Below the pieces are notes generated by a model that saw nothing but the letters and a program-made list of their open reading frames with translations, was not told where the DNA came from and ran no database searches. The position numbers and the translations under genes were made by a program. From positions 602 to 12,292 of the forward strand of contig DKGK01000111.1 in the NCBI GenBank assembly GCA_002453265.1: a stretch of 11,691 bases of DNA. Reading direction: 5' to 3'. Source of the stretch: Flavobacteriales bacterium UBA6772. GTDB taxonomy: Bacteria > Bacteroidota > Bacteroidia > Flavobacteriales > UBA7430. Of this stretch, positions 1 through 6,942 are shown piece after piece; position 1 is the stretch's first letter; each line of letters opens with the position of its first letter.

Positions 1-315
1 AAGGATAGAGTTGATAAGTTGAACGAAGCTGATCAAACTATTTTCCAAACTGAAAAGCAAATCGCTGAGTTTGGTGATAAATTACCAGCAGACAAAAAAG
101 CTCCTATCGAAGCTGCTATTGCAGATTTGAAAAAAGCTCATGAAGATCAAGATTTAAATGCTATTGATGTTTCTATGGCTGTTTTAAATGAAATTTTCCA
201 AGCTGCTTCACAAGAAATGTATGCTAAATCTGAAGAAGGTACTGAAGGTAAAGCTCCAGAAGCTGAGCCAGCAACTGAAGATGTAACTGACGTTGACTTC
301 GAAGAAGTTAAGTAA
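1..315 (+). CDS. dnaK: DnaK (Hsp70 chaperone), C-terminal end, 5' truncated by window
   Basis: The reading frame is open from base 1 and ends in TAA at 313-315, so this is the last 104 codons of a longer gene. The sequence matches the DnaK alpha-helical lid (KDRVDKLNEADQ, then DKLPADKKAPIEAAIADLKK) followed by an acidic, Ala/Pro-rich disordered tail ending VDFEEVK, the counterpart of the FEEVK tail of E. coli DnaK. DnaK is the cytosolic ATP-dependent Hsp70 that works with DnaJ and GrpE; the nucleotide-binding domain and substrate pocket lie outside the window. A TTG at 19 could be mistaken for a start, but the frame continues upstream with lid-like sequence. The gene is followed within 20 nt by a strong hairpin terminator, so it is the last gene of its transcript. 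Confidence 0.95.
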   Translation, partial: KDRVDKLNEADQTIFQTEKQIAEFGDKLPADKKAPIEAAIADLKKAHEDQDLNAIDVSMAVLNEIFQAASQEMYAKSEEGTEGKAPEAEPATEDVTDVDFEEVK

Positions 316-332
316 GTTTTTACATAGTATTG

Positions 333-365
333 AAAAAAGCCATCTTTTTAGATGGCTTTTTTTTT
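333..365 (+). terminator. Intrinsic terminator of dnaK
   Basis: Perfect 6-bp core GCCATC (339-344) / GATGGC (351-356) with loop TTTTTA, extended by A-T pairs from the preceding A-run and the following T9 tract (357-365). The T-run ends in the TTTG that can serve as the -33 element of the next promoter. Confidence 0.9.
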
Positions 366-393
366 GACCTAGCCGATAGATTCAGTAATATTG
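363..393 (+). promoter_or_regulatory. Bacteroidetes-type promoter for the small lipoprotein gene
   Basis: TTTG at 363-366, a 19-nt spacer, then TAATATTG at 386-393 (one mismatch to TAnnTTTG). Transcription would begin near 400, about 18 nt before the ATG at 418. This argues for the ATG at 418 rather than the in-frame TTG at 391, which lies inside the -7 element. Confidence 0.6.
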
Positions 394-417
394 CTTACAC
401 AAAATAAAAAAACCAAT

Positions 418-759
418 ATGAAGTTTCAATTAGTTTTAGGATTAGCGGGTTTATTAACCTTTTCATCTTGCCAAGAAAATACAGTTACAAAAGTTAAAGA
501 AACTACTCAATCGCAAGAATTGTCTAAAGATGATTTTTATAAGCAAGTAGATAATCTGTCTCGTATGGTAGAGAAAGCTTTGACCGTAGAAGTTGATAAC
601 ACTGTTAGAGCAAAAAGAATTTTAGGGTTTATTAAAAAATCAAAATTAGATCCTAAATCGGCTAAGAAAACCGTTATGAAAATGATGCAAAAAACTAATA
701 CTCCTATTGAAGATCAAAAGGAAATTACTTATATTTTAAATAAGGCATTTCCTAATTAA
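418..759 (+). CDS. Small predicted lipoprotein, unknown function
   Basis: A 113-residue protein. The N-terminus MKFQLVLGLAGLLTFSSC is a lipoprotein signal peptide: short basic start, hydrophobic core, and a lipobox ending in Cys18 (F-S-S-C), with Gln at +2. The mature part (about 95 residues) is rich in Lys and predicted helix (QVDNLSRMVEKAL, then a Lys-rich stretch DPKSAKKTVMKMMQK), with no domain I recognise. The frame is open upstream to a TTG at 391, but that start would add a charged leader before the signal peptide and overlaps the promoter, so ATG 418 is preferred. The gene has its own promoter and terminator and so is transcribed alone. Inference: exported and lipid-anchored; which membrane it ends up in cannot be told. 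Confidence 0.8.
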   Translation: MKFQLVLGLAGLLTFSSCQENTVTKVKETTQSQELSKDDFYKQVDNLSRMVEKALTVEVDNTVRAKRILGFIKKSKLDPKSAKKTVMKMMQKTNTPIEDQKEITYILNKAFPN

Positions 760-778
760 CCTTATTTAAATTTACAGT

Positions 779-807
779 AAAAAGCGACCTTTTAGGTCGC
801 TTTTTTT
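779..807 (+). terminator. Intrinsic terminator of the lipoprotein gene
   Basis: GCGACC (784-789) / GGTCGC (795-800) with loop TTTTA, flanked by A5 upstream and T7 (801-807). It begins about 20 nt after the TAA. Confidence 0.92.
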
Positions 808-812
808 ATGCT

Positions 813-820
813 TATATTTG
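813..820 (+). promoter_or_regulatory. Bacteroidetes -7 element for the M16 peptidase operon
   Basis: TATATTTG is a perfect match to TAnnTTTG. It sits 19 nt before the ATG at 840, giving a leader of roughly 13 nt. No clean TTTG lies at the -33 distance, where the preceding terminator stem is found. Confidence 0.6.
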
Positions 821-839
821 TTGCCGTAAAAATAAATAC

Positions 840-2159
840 ATGAAAAAAATACTCTTTGCTTTAGCTTTTAGCCCAAGTCTTTTATGGGCTCAAATGAATC
901 CAATCGCTTTCGAAGAATACGATCTTGATAATGGATTACACGTAATTTTACATGAAGACCACAGCACTCCAATTGTAGCAGTTTCGGTTTCGTATCATGT
1001 AGGTTCTAAAAACGAAGACCCTAGTAGAACTGGATTTGCACATTTCTTTGAACATTTACTTTTCGAAGGTTCTGAAAATATTGGTAGAGGTGAATATATG
1101 AAACTTATTCAAGATAATGGAGGTGTTTTAAATGCCAATACCAGTTTCGACAGAACTTTTTACTACGAAATTCTACCTTCTAACCAATTAGAATTAGGCT
1201 TATGGATGGAAGCAGAACGTATGCTTCATGCTAAAATTGACCAAATTGGTGTTGATACGCAAAGAGAGGTTGTAAAAGAAGAATTAAGAGAGCGTAACGA
1301 AAATACGCCTTATGGGTCTATAATGAACGAAGTTTTTGAACATGCTTATGTGGAACATCCATATAGATGGACTCCAGGTGGATCGCCAGAATATATTAAT
1401 CAGGCAAATTTGACTGAGTTTATGGATTTTTATAAAACATTCTATTTACCTAATAATGCCTGTGTTTCTATTGCGGGAGATATTAACCCTAAGCAAGCTA
1501 AAGAATGGATTGAAAAGTATTTCGGTTCTATTCAGAAAGGAACTAATACTATACCTAGACCTACAATTGTTGAACCCGAAAAATTTGCTGAGGTTAGAGA
1601 TACCGTTTATGATAATATTCAATTGCCTGCTGTAGTACAAGCTTATCATGGACCTGCACAAGGATCAGAAGAAGCTTATGCTGTAGAGATGATGAGTATG
1701 GTTTTATCGCAAGGTAAAAGTTCGAGACTTCAAAAAAATGTAGTAGATAAACAACAAAAAGCAGTTTTTGCTGGTGCCTTTCCACTGCCTTCTGAAGATC
1801 CTGGTTTACTATTGATGTTCGGAATAGCGAATATGGGAATTGAGATTTTAGACCTTGAAGAGTCTATGAATACTGAAGTAGAAAGAATGTCTGAAGAATT
1901 AATTTCTGTAGAAGAATTCGAAAAACTAAGAAATCAAATAGAAAACGATTTTATTAGCGGTAATGCTTCTATGGCTGGTATAGCCGAGAGTCTTTCTGAT
2001 TATTACCTTTACTATAATGGGGAAACAAACTTAGTGAATACAGAACTAGATCGTTATTTTAAAGTTACAAGAGAAGATATTCTTTATGCAGCTAAAAAAT
2101 ACCTGCGTACAGAAAACAGAGTTACCCTACATTATTTACCTAAAACAGATAAAGAATAA
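840..2159 (+). CDS. M16 family zinc metallopeptidase, catalytic subunit (signal-peptide bearing)
   Basis: A 439-residue protein with a signal peptide (MKKILFALAF...LLWAQ, likely cut near residue 18). Residues ~22-240 form an M16 N-terminal domain with the inverted zinc motif H68-F-F-E71-H72 and a downstream Glu in REVVKEELRER (about residue 148) at the spacing expected for the third ligand. Residues ~240-435 form the second M16 half; it has SSRL but lacks the LRE...Y segment that carries the Arg/Tyr substrate-contact pair. Family knowledge: M16B peptidases often work as heterodimers in which one subunit brings zinc and the other the Arg/Tyr pair. The next gene, 5 nt downstream, has exactly the complementary set. 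Predicted location is periplasm or outer-membrane-associated. Substrate unknown; small peptides or unfolded polypeptides would fit the family. Confidence 0.92.
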   Translation: MKKILFALAFSPSLLWAQMNPIAFEEYDLDNGLHVILHEDHSTPIVAVSVSYHVGSKNEDPSRTGFAHFFEHLLFEGSENIGRGEYMKLIQDNGGVLNANTSFDRTFYYEILPSNQLELGLWMEAERMLHAKIDQIGVDTQREVVKEELRERNENTPYGSIMNEVFEHAYVEHPYRWTPGGSPEYINQANLTEFMDFYKTFYLPNNACVSIAGDINPKQAKEWIEKYFGSIQKGTNTIPRPTIVEPEKFAEVRDTVYDNIQLPAVVQAYHGPAQGSEEAYAVEMMSMVLSQGKSSRLQKNVVDKQQKAVFAGAFPLPSEDPGLLLMFGIANMGIEILDLEESMNTEVERMSEELISVEEFEKLRNQIENDFISGNASMAGIAESLSDYYLYYNGETNLVNTELDRYFKVTREDILYAAKKYLRTENRVTLHYLPKTDKE

Positions 2160-2164
2160 GCCTT

Positions 2165-4219
2165 ATGAAAAAGATACTATTCGCATTAAGCATCGTCTTA
2201 GGTACTACTGTAGTAGGACAAGACAGAACGATTCGCCCAGAGCCTGGTCCTGCTCCAGAAATTCAATTAGGTTCTACGGAGTCTTTTGTAATGGAAAACG
2301 GATTAAAGGTTTTTGTTGTTGAGAATCATAAACTTCCTAAAGTTTCGTTATCGCTACAGTTTAAATACCATCCAGAATTAGAAGGTGTTGCTGTTGGTGT
2401 TTCATCAATTGCTGGTGATTTATTGGGTACCAAAACAAGTACTCGTAGTAAAGATGAAATTGATGCTTCTATAGATTATATTGGAGCATCATTGAGTACC
2501 TCTTCTACTGGGATTTATGCTAGTTCGTTAACCAAGCATTTACCAACCTTATTAGATTTATTTTCTGATGTCCTCTTAAACTCTGAATTTACACAAGAGG
2601 AATTTGATAAGTTAATTATCCAAAATATTTCTGGTCTAGCAAATGCTTCTGATAGTCCTGATGCCATTGCAGCAAATGTAAATGCAGTATTAAATTTTGG
2701 TGCTGCACATACTTTTGGAGAGTTAATGACTGAGGAGTCATTGGCTAATATTGAGCTTATTGATTGTCAAAATTTCTATAAAACCTACTTAAGTCCTACA
2801 GGATCTTATTTAGCAATTGTTGGAGATATTTCTGTTAGTGAAGCTAAGGAAATGATGAATACCTATATTACAAAATGGCTTTCTAAGGATTTTCAAAATG
2901 CTAGCTATACAGGTGCAAAAACACCTTCAGAAAATCGTGTTTCATTAATAAACAAAGCTGGAGCAGTACAATCTGTAATTAACATTACCTATCCTTTAAC
3001 TTTACACCCAGCATCTGAAGATGCTCTAAAAGTTAAAGTAATGAACAACATCTTAGGTGGAGGTTCATCTGCTCGACTGTTTAGAAATTTAAGAGAAGAC
3101 AAAGCCTATACTTATGGAGCTTACTCTAGTATTAATGTAGACGAATTAGGCTCGTACTTTAATGCTTCTGCTAAAGTTAGAAATGAAGTTACTGACAGCG
3201 CAATTGTAGAATTCTTTTCTGAAATAAACACTTTACGAAATGAGAAAGTGTCTCAAGTGGAGTTACAGGGTGTATTAAACAATATGTCTGGTAAGTTTGC
3301 TATCGCACTAGAAAATGCTTCTACAGTAGCTCGTTTTGCTATTAACACCGATTATTTAGGATTAGATGAGCTGCATTATGCAAGCTACCTTAAAAGATTA
3401 GCTGCTATTACAGTTGAAGATATTTACGAGGTTGCTCAAAAATACTTAAAGCCAAATAATGCACATATTATTGTGGTTGGTGATGCAGATAATTTAAAAG
3501 ATAAATTGGCATTTTTTGGCGAAGTAACCCTTCGTGATACATACGGAAATGAGGAATCTGATTTAAGAGCTGTTAAAGCAGGTGTTACTGCAAAAACAAT
3601 TATTGCAGATTATATAGATGCTATCGGAGGTGAGAAAAAATTAAACAAACTAACTAGTGTTCAGTTTAACTATACCGCTTCTATTCCCGGTGCTCCATCA
3701 AAATTAAAAATGGAAATTTTAAAGCAGCAGCCAAATTCATTTTCTATGACTATGACGATGATGGGCATGACTGTACAGAGACAGTTTTCTAATGGAAATA
3801 GAGGTTTTAACGATGGAATGCAAGGAGCTAGTGATATGACTTCGGAAGAGTTAATTAGTGCACAAAGTGAATTTAAAATAGCTTCTGAGCTTCATTACTT
3901 TGATGATTATACTGCAGAGGTAATTGGAATTGATATTCTAGATGGCGAAGATGTATATGTAGTAATACGTACCGACAATGTGGATGCTAAAGCAACAGAA
4001 TACTATAGTTTAGATTCTAAGTTCCTAGTAAAATCAGAATCTTCGGTTGAAACTCCTGAAGGAGAGTTGAGTCAGACTACTTTGTATAAAGATTACCAAT
4101 CGGTAAAAGGGTATAGCTTCCCACATCAAACAATTCAAAATGTTGCTGGACAGTCAATGGACATGAAACTGAATAAAGTGGTCCTTAATAAGAAAATTAA
4201 TGCTTCAAAATTTGAATAA
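2165..4219 (+). CDS. M16 family non-catalytic subunit with LolA-like C-terminal extension
   Basis: A 684-residue protein with a signal peptide (MKKILFALSIVLGTTVVGQ). Residues ~33-460 are two M16 halves. Aligning on the shared LL that follows the motif, HxxEH is replaced by S81-I-A-G84-D85, so zinc binding is lost. The second half keeps SSARLFRNLRED with R310 and Y317 as the likely Arg/Tyr substrate pair. Residues ~474-684 are an added domain (ADYIDAIGGEKKLNKLTSV..., closing with DYQSVKGYSFPHQ) resembling the LolA/outer-membrane-lipoprotein-sorting beta fold seen in many Bacteroidota proteins; that makes it much longer than a plain M16B subunit of about 440 residues. It is co-transcribed with the catalytic subunit (5-nt gap). 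The first eight residues of both proteins are identical although their DNA differs at synonymous sites, consistent with an old duplication or with similar signal peptides. Confidence 0.88.
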   Translation: MKKILFALSIVLGTTVVGQDRTIRPEPGPAPEIQLGSTESFVMENGLKVFVVENHKLPKVSLSLQFKYHPELEGVAVGVSSIAGDLLGTKTSTRSKDEIDASIDYIGASLSTSSTGIYASSLTKHLPTLLDLFSDVLLNSEFTQEEFDKLIIQNISGLANASDSPDAIAANVNAVLNFGAAHTFGELMTEESLANIELIDCQNFYKTYLSPTGSYLAIVGDISVSEAKEMMNTYITKWLSKDFQNASYTGAKTPSENRVSLINKAGAVQSVINITYPLTLHPASEDALKVKVMNNILGGGSSARLFRNLREDKAYTYGAYSSINVDELGSYFNASAKVRNEVTDSAIVEFFSEINTLRNEKVSQVELQGVLNNMSGKFAIALENASTVARFAINTDYLGLDELHYASYLKRLAAITVEDIYEVAQKYLKPNNAHIIVVGDADNLKDKLAFFGEVTLRDTYGNEESDLRAVKAGVTAKTIIADYIDAIGGEKKLNKLTSVQFNYTASIPGAPSKLKMEILKQQPNSFSMTMTMMGMTVQRQFSNGNRGFNDGMQGASDMTSEELISAQSEFKIASELHYFDDYTAEVIGIDILDGEDVYVVIRTDNVDAKATEYYSLDSKFLVKSESSVETPEGELSQTTLYKDYQSVKGYSFPHQTIQNVAGQSMDMKLNKVVLNKKINASKFE

Positions 4220-4239
4220 ATTTTTGATCATATAAATTC

Positions 4240-4278
4240 AATAAAAGCCTTTTGATTTGTCAGAAGGCTTTTATTTTT
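4240..4278 (+). terminator. Intrinsic terminator of the M16 operon
   Basis: Perfect 12-bp inverted repeat AATAAAAGCCTT (4240-4251) / AAGGCTTTTATT (4264-4275), extended inward by a T-G wobble and TGA/TCA around a TTTG loop (4256-4259), about 16 pairs in all, followed by Ts. The A-T symmetry would also allow it to stop minus-strand transcription. Confidence 0.92.
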
Positions 4279-4290
4279 CAATTATATTTG
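4256..4290 (+). promoter_or_regulatory. Promoter of rarA, overlapping the upstream terminator
   Basis: TATATTTG at 4283-4290 is a perfect TAnnTTTG. The TTTG at 4256-4259, which forms the terminator loop, is 23 nt upstream and could serve as the -33 element. The start codon at 4310 is 19 nt past the box, the same spacing as for the M16 operon. Confidence 0.55.
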
Positions 4291-4309
4291 AATCAGAATA
4301 AATAATACT

Positions 4310-5584
4310 ATGAACAAGCCATTAGCAGAACGTTTACGACCTACTAACCTCGAAGAATACATCGGGCAATCTCACTTGGTGGGAAAAGAAACTGTTTTCC
4401 GTCAGGCTATGGATTCGGGTGTTTTGCCCTCTGTAATTTTATGGGGACCTCCAGGAGTTGGTAAAACAACTTTGGCACAGATTATAGCACAACAGCTAAA
4501 ACGAGATATTTATACTTTGAGTGCTATTAACTCAGGTGTTAAAGATGTGCGCGAGGTTATAGAAAAAGCCAAGAGTAGAGGTTTATTTGGTACTCAAAGT
4601 CCTGTGTTGTTCATCGATGAAATTCATCGATTTAGTAAATCACAACAAGACTCTTTATTAGGTGCTGTGGAGACCGGTGTGGTTACTCTTATTGGTGCGA
4701 CTACAGAAAACCCTTCTTTCGAAGTCATCCCTGCATTATTATCTCGATGTCAGGTTTACACTCTTGAGCATTTTACCAAAGTAGATTTACAAAATCTTTT
4801 GCAAAGAGCTATTTCTGAAGATGCTGTTTTAGCTAGAAAAAACATTACCATAAAAGAAGATAAAGCTTTGTTAAGACTTTCTGGAGGGGATGCACGCAAG
4901 CTTTTAAATGTTTTCGAATTGATCGTTAATTCCGAAACATCTTCTACAATTATTATTGACGATACCCTAGTCAGTAGGCATGCACAGCAAGTATTGGCTT
5001 CTTACGATAAAGGGGGAGAGCAACACTACGATATTGCTTCCGCATTGATTAAATCTATCCGTGGAAGCGATCCAAATGCTGCTTTGTATTGGTTAGCACG
5101 TATGATAGAAGGAGGAGAGGATATAAAGTTTCTTGCCCGACGATTACTTATTTCCGCAAGCGAAGATATAGGAAATGCAAATCCTACAGCTCTTATAATG
5201 GCTAATAATTGTTTTCAGGCCGTAAGTTCTATTGGTATGCCAGAGAGTAGAATTGTTTTGGCACAGTGTGTTACCTACTTAGCTTGTTCAGAAAAAAGCA
5301 ATGCATCTTATATGGCAATAAATAAAGCTCAAGCTTTAGTTAAACAAATGGGTGCTTTATCTGTGCCTTTAGCATTACGCAATGCACCTACTAAATTGAT
5401 GAAAGATTTAAACTACGGAAAGGATTATAAATATTCTCATGACTTTGCCCACAGCTTTGTAGCACAAGAATTTCTACCTAAAGAAATAAGTGGTCAGTCG
5501 TTTTTTGAACCTGGAAATAATCCTAGAGAAGCTGCTATGCGTTTGTTTTTGAAGACGCGTTGGAAAGATAAGTATCGGTATTAG
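4310..5584 (+). CDS. rarA: RarA/MgsA AAA+ ATPase (replication-associated recombination protein A)
   Basis: A 424-residue protein, close to the usual RarA length. The N-terminus (PLAERLRPTNLEEYIGQSHL) is the typical opening of RarA and clamp-loader-like ATPases. Walker A is GPPGVGKTT (46-54), Walker B is LFIDEIH (100-106), sensor 1 is IGATTENPS (128-136), the Arg finger is in PALLSRC (R146), and sensor 2 is GGDARKLLN (191-199). The C-terminal half, from YDKGGEQHYD through the RLLISASEDIG segment, is the RarA tetramerisation region, which distinguishes it from RuvB and DnaX. RarA is a cytosolic DNA-dependent ATPase that associates with SSB and acts at stalled forks or gaps. The gene is monocistronic with its own promoter. 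No clear hairpin terminator follows the TAG. Confidence 0.95.
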   Translation: MNKPLAERLRPTNLEEYIGQSHLVGKETVFRQAMDSGVLPSVILWGPPGVGKTTLAQIIAQQLKRDIYTLSAINSGVKDVREVIEKAKSRGLFGTQSPVLFIDEIHRFSKSQQDSLLGAVETGVVTLIGATTENPSFEVIPALLSRCQVYTLEHFTKVDLQNLLQRAISEDAVLARKNITIKEDKALLRLSGGDARKLLNVFELIVNSETSSTIIIDDTLVSRHAQQVLASYDKGGEQHYDIASALIKSIRGSDPNAALYWLARMIEGGEDIKFLARRLLISASEDIGNANPTALIMANNCFQAVSSIGMPESRIVLAQCVTYLACSEKSNASYMAINKAQALVKQMGALSVPLALRNAPTKLMKDLNYGKDYKYSHDFAHSFVAQEFLPKEISGQSFFEPGNNPREAAMRLFLKTRWKDKYRY

Positions 5585-6235
5585 AGATTGAACGATTTCT
5601 GCTTTTCGAAATTGTTCTAGTGTTTTATAATTATTATTATTTAAATTTAAAAGATTACTCTTGTTTTATAGAGAGCGAAACACTTAGTACCATTCTCTTG
5701 ACTAAGTTTAGTGAAATTTTATATTTGAAAGGATTATTCTAACTTACCCTTATATAGTCATTTTTTAAACTTTTGTTCTTTAGTTTAAACATATTTCAAG
5801 ACGCATAATTATGGTTTAAAGTTGTTTTTATTAGATTAGTTGCGAAGTCTAAGCAGTGTTAACTTCTTGAGACATTAAAAGCTATTCCCTCACATATAGA
5901 TGAAACTAAAAAACAAGTGTATTGCACCTATCTATAAAGATCTAATTATTAAAAAGCTTTCAATTCAAATACTCCTCATAGAATACTTATAGATGATAGT
6001 ATATCAAGAATCAATCACTTTTATTTTAGAGATCTTAGGCCCCCCCTTTTTTTACTGCTTAATTAAAAGATGTTTGATACTATAAATAAGATGCTCTTGA
6101 TCAAAGCATAGGAATACTAAGCATTAATTTAGAGACTATATATAGTGTAAATGCAGTTCGTTTATACTAAGCTACTATCTAACTAAGGTTAAGTTGTTCT
6201 CAACGAAATTTCAAACAATTTTTACTAAAGGTTTA
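5585..6235. other. Gene-poor intergenic stretch
   Basis: About 650 nt of AT-rich DNA with stops in all frames; the longest ATG-initiated frame I found is about 30 codons (from 5900) and looks like nothing known. It holds one well-formed promoter (5698-5727), an inverted repeat over that promoter's -33 element, a GTTTAAA/TTTAAAC hairpin (5764-5770 with 5783-5789), a C7T7 homopolymer tract (6040-6053), an interrupted palindrome (6091-6109), the 12-bp palindrome ACTATATATAGT (6135-6146) and a 9-bp stem TAGTGTAAA/TTTATACTA (6143-6151 with 6161-6169). A short non-ATG stretch at about 5868-5938 (plus) reads like coding remnant, but I could not identify it. No tRNA is evident. Confidence 0.6.
5698..5727 (+). 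promoter_or_regulatory. Orphan Bacteroidetes promoter with no gene downstream
   Basis: TTG at 5698-5700 (in CTTGAC), a 19-nt spacer, then a perfect TATATTTG at 5720-5727. This is as good as or better than the promoters of the known genes here. Transcription would start near 5734 and run into DNA without a credible reading frame. The inverted repeat ACTTAGT (5682-5688) / ACTAAGT (5701-5707) brackets the -33 element and could be an operator. A small RNA is one explanation; chance in AT-rich DNA is another. Confidence 0.45.
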
Positions 6236-6243
6236 TAATTTTG
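6236..6243 (+). promoter_or_regulatory. -7 element for the DUF4402 gene
   Basis: TAATTTTG matches TAnnTTTG perfectly. A start near 6250 gives a leader of about 64 nt, longer than for the housekeeping genes here. The leader can fold through AAATGGAAA (6253-6261) / TTTCCATTT (6273-6281). No clear -33 TTG is present. Confidence 0.5.
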
Positions 6244-6313
6244 TAGAATAACAAATGGAAATCAAGATTTTTTTTCCATTTATTTATACATATTAACTAA
6301 ATAGCTAAACATT

Positions 6314-6823
6314 ATGAAAAAGCAACTTTTAACAATCTCTATTGCCTTGATGTCTATAGGTATTACAAACAGTGTAATGGCTCAAGCTACAGCATCTGCT
6401 AAAGATACTATTATTACTCCAATTTCTATTGTAAAAGCGGTTGATATGAATTTTGGTAATATAGCTTTACAAGCTGGGACTTGGGGAACTGTGGTAATAT
6501 CACCTGCAGGAACAAGAACTATTACAGGTGGGATTACTTTACCAATAAATTTAGGGACGGTTGCATCAGCAGAATTTACTGTTGGAGGAGAAGGTACATA
6601 CACTTACGCAATTACACTACCGAGTACAGATTATACGATTACAACAGGAACTGGTGAAACGATGGTCGTAAATACATTTACAAGTACACCTACAACTACT
6701 GGAACTCTTTCAGGTGGAGCACAAACCGTAAATGTTGGAGCAACATTGAATATAGGTACAAGTCAAGTTGCTGGTGATTATACAAATGCCACTGGTTTTG
6801 ATGTTACAGTGAATTACAATTAA
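6314..6823 (+). CDS. DUF4402 domain secreted protein
   Basis: A 169-residue protein. Residues 1-23 are a Sec signal peptide, with a likely cut after VMA (before Gln24). The mature part fits the DUF4402 pattern: an opening PISIVKAVDMNFGNIA, a glycine-rich GTVVISPAGTRTITGG, a central AEFTVGGEGTYTYAITLP, then GATLNIGTSQVAGDYT and a terminal VTVNYN. It is rich in Thr, Gly and Val and has no Cys, consistent with an all-beta surface or secreted protein. Family knowledge: DUF4402 proteins occur in Proteobacteria and Bacteroidota and are compared to fimbria-like subunits, but no function is established. The gene stands alone, with its own promoter and a very strong terminator, between a long gene-free stretch and a transposase remnant. 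No usher, chaperone or other pilus gene is nearby. Confidence 0.85.
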   Translation: MKKQLLTISIALMSIGITNSVMAQATASAKDTIITPISIVKAVDMNFGNIALQAGTWGTVVISPAGTRTITGGITLPINLGTVASAEFTVGGEGTYTYAITLPSTDYTITTGTGETMVVNTFTSTPTTTGTLSGGAQTVNVGATLNIGTSQVAGDYTNATGFDVTVNYN

Positions 6824-6904
6824 AAATAGAACTACATAGTTGTATTTTGTAACGTGACTAGCCCTAAATGAACGATACAGAATAATAAAGGATCAAATTA
6901 TCAT

Positions 6905-6942
6905 TAAAAGCTGAACAATAGTAGCATTGTTCAGCTTTTATT
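6905..6942. terminator. Strong bidirectional terminator after the DUF4402 gene
   Basis: Perfect 15-bp stem, 6905-6919 with 6926-6940 (arm TAAAAGCTGAACAAT), and the 6-nt loop AGTAGC. A-rich on one side and T-rich on the other, it can act on both strands. The stop codon of the minus-strand transposase remnant (6931-6933) lies inside the stem. Confidence 0.88.

Noticed and set aside
391..417. Upstream TTG start for the small lipoprotein
   Set aside because: It would put MLTQNKKTN before a perfect lipoprotein signal and overlaps the predicted -7 element.
1446..1785. Minus-strand open frames of 71 and 63 codons inside the catalytic M16 gene
   Set aside because: They lie wholly within a strongly supported coding gene, lack promoters and resemble no protein; they are antisense shadows.
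2086..2322. 78-codon plus-strand frame across the junction of the two M16 genes
   Set aside because: It overlaps both genes in another frame, and its product is low-quality, Lys/Arg/Cys-rich sequence without homology I can see.
5868..5938. Plus-strand stretch reading LLETLKAIPSHIDETKKQVY
   Set aside because: It reads like coding sequence and might be a decayed gene fragment, but it is bounded by stops within about 24 codons and I could not match it to any family.
5900..5992. 30-codon ATG-initiated frame in the gap after rarA
   Set aside because: Short, no recognisable product and no promoter of its own nearby; not enough to call a gene.
6135..6146. 12-bp palindrome ACTATATATAGT
   Set aside because: Mostly alternating TA in very AT-rich DNA; likely chance.
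6382..6603. 73-codon minus-strand frame inside the DUF4402 gene
   Set aside because: An antisense shadow of a Thr/Gly/Val-rich coding sequence that has a clear signal peptide and domain pattern on the plus strand.
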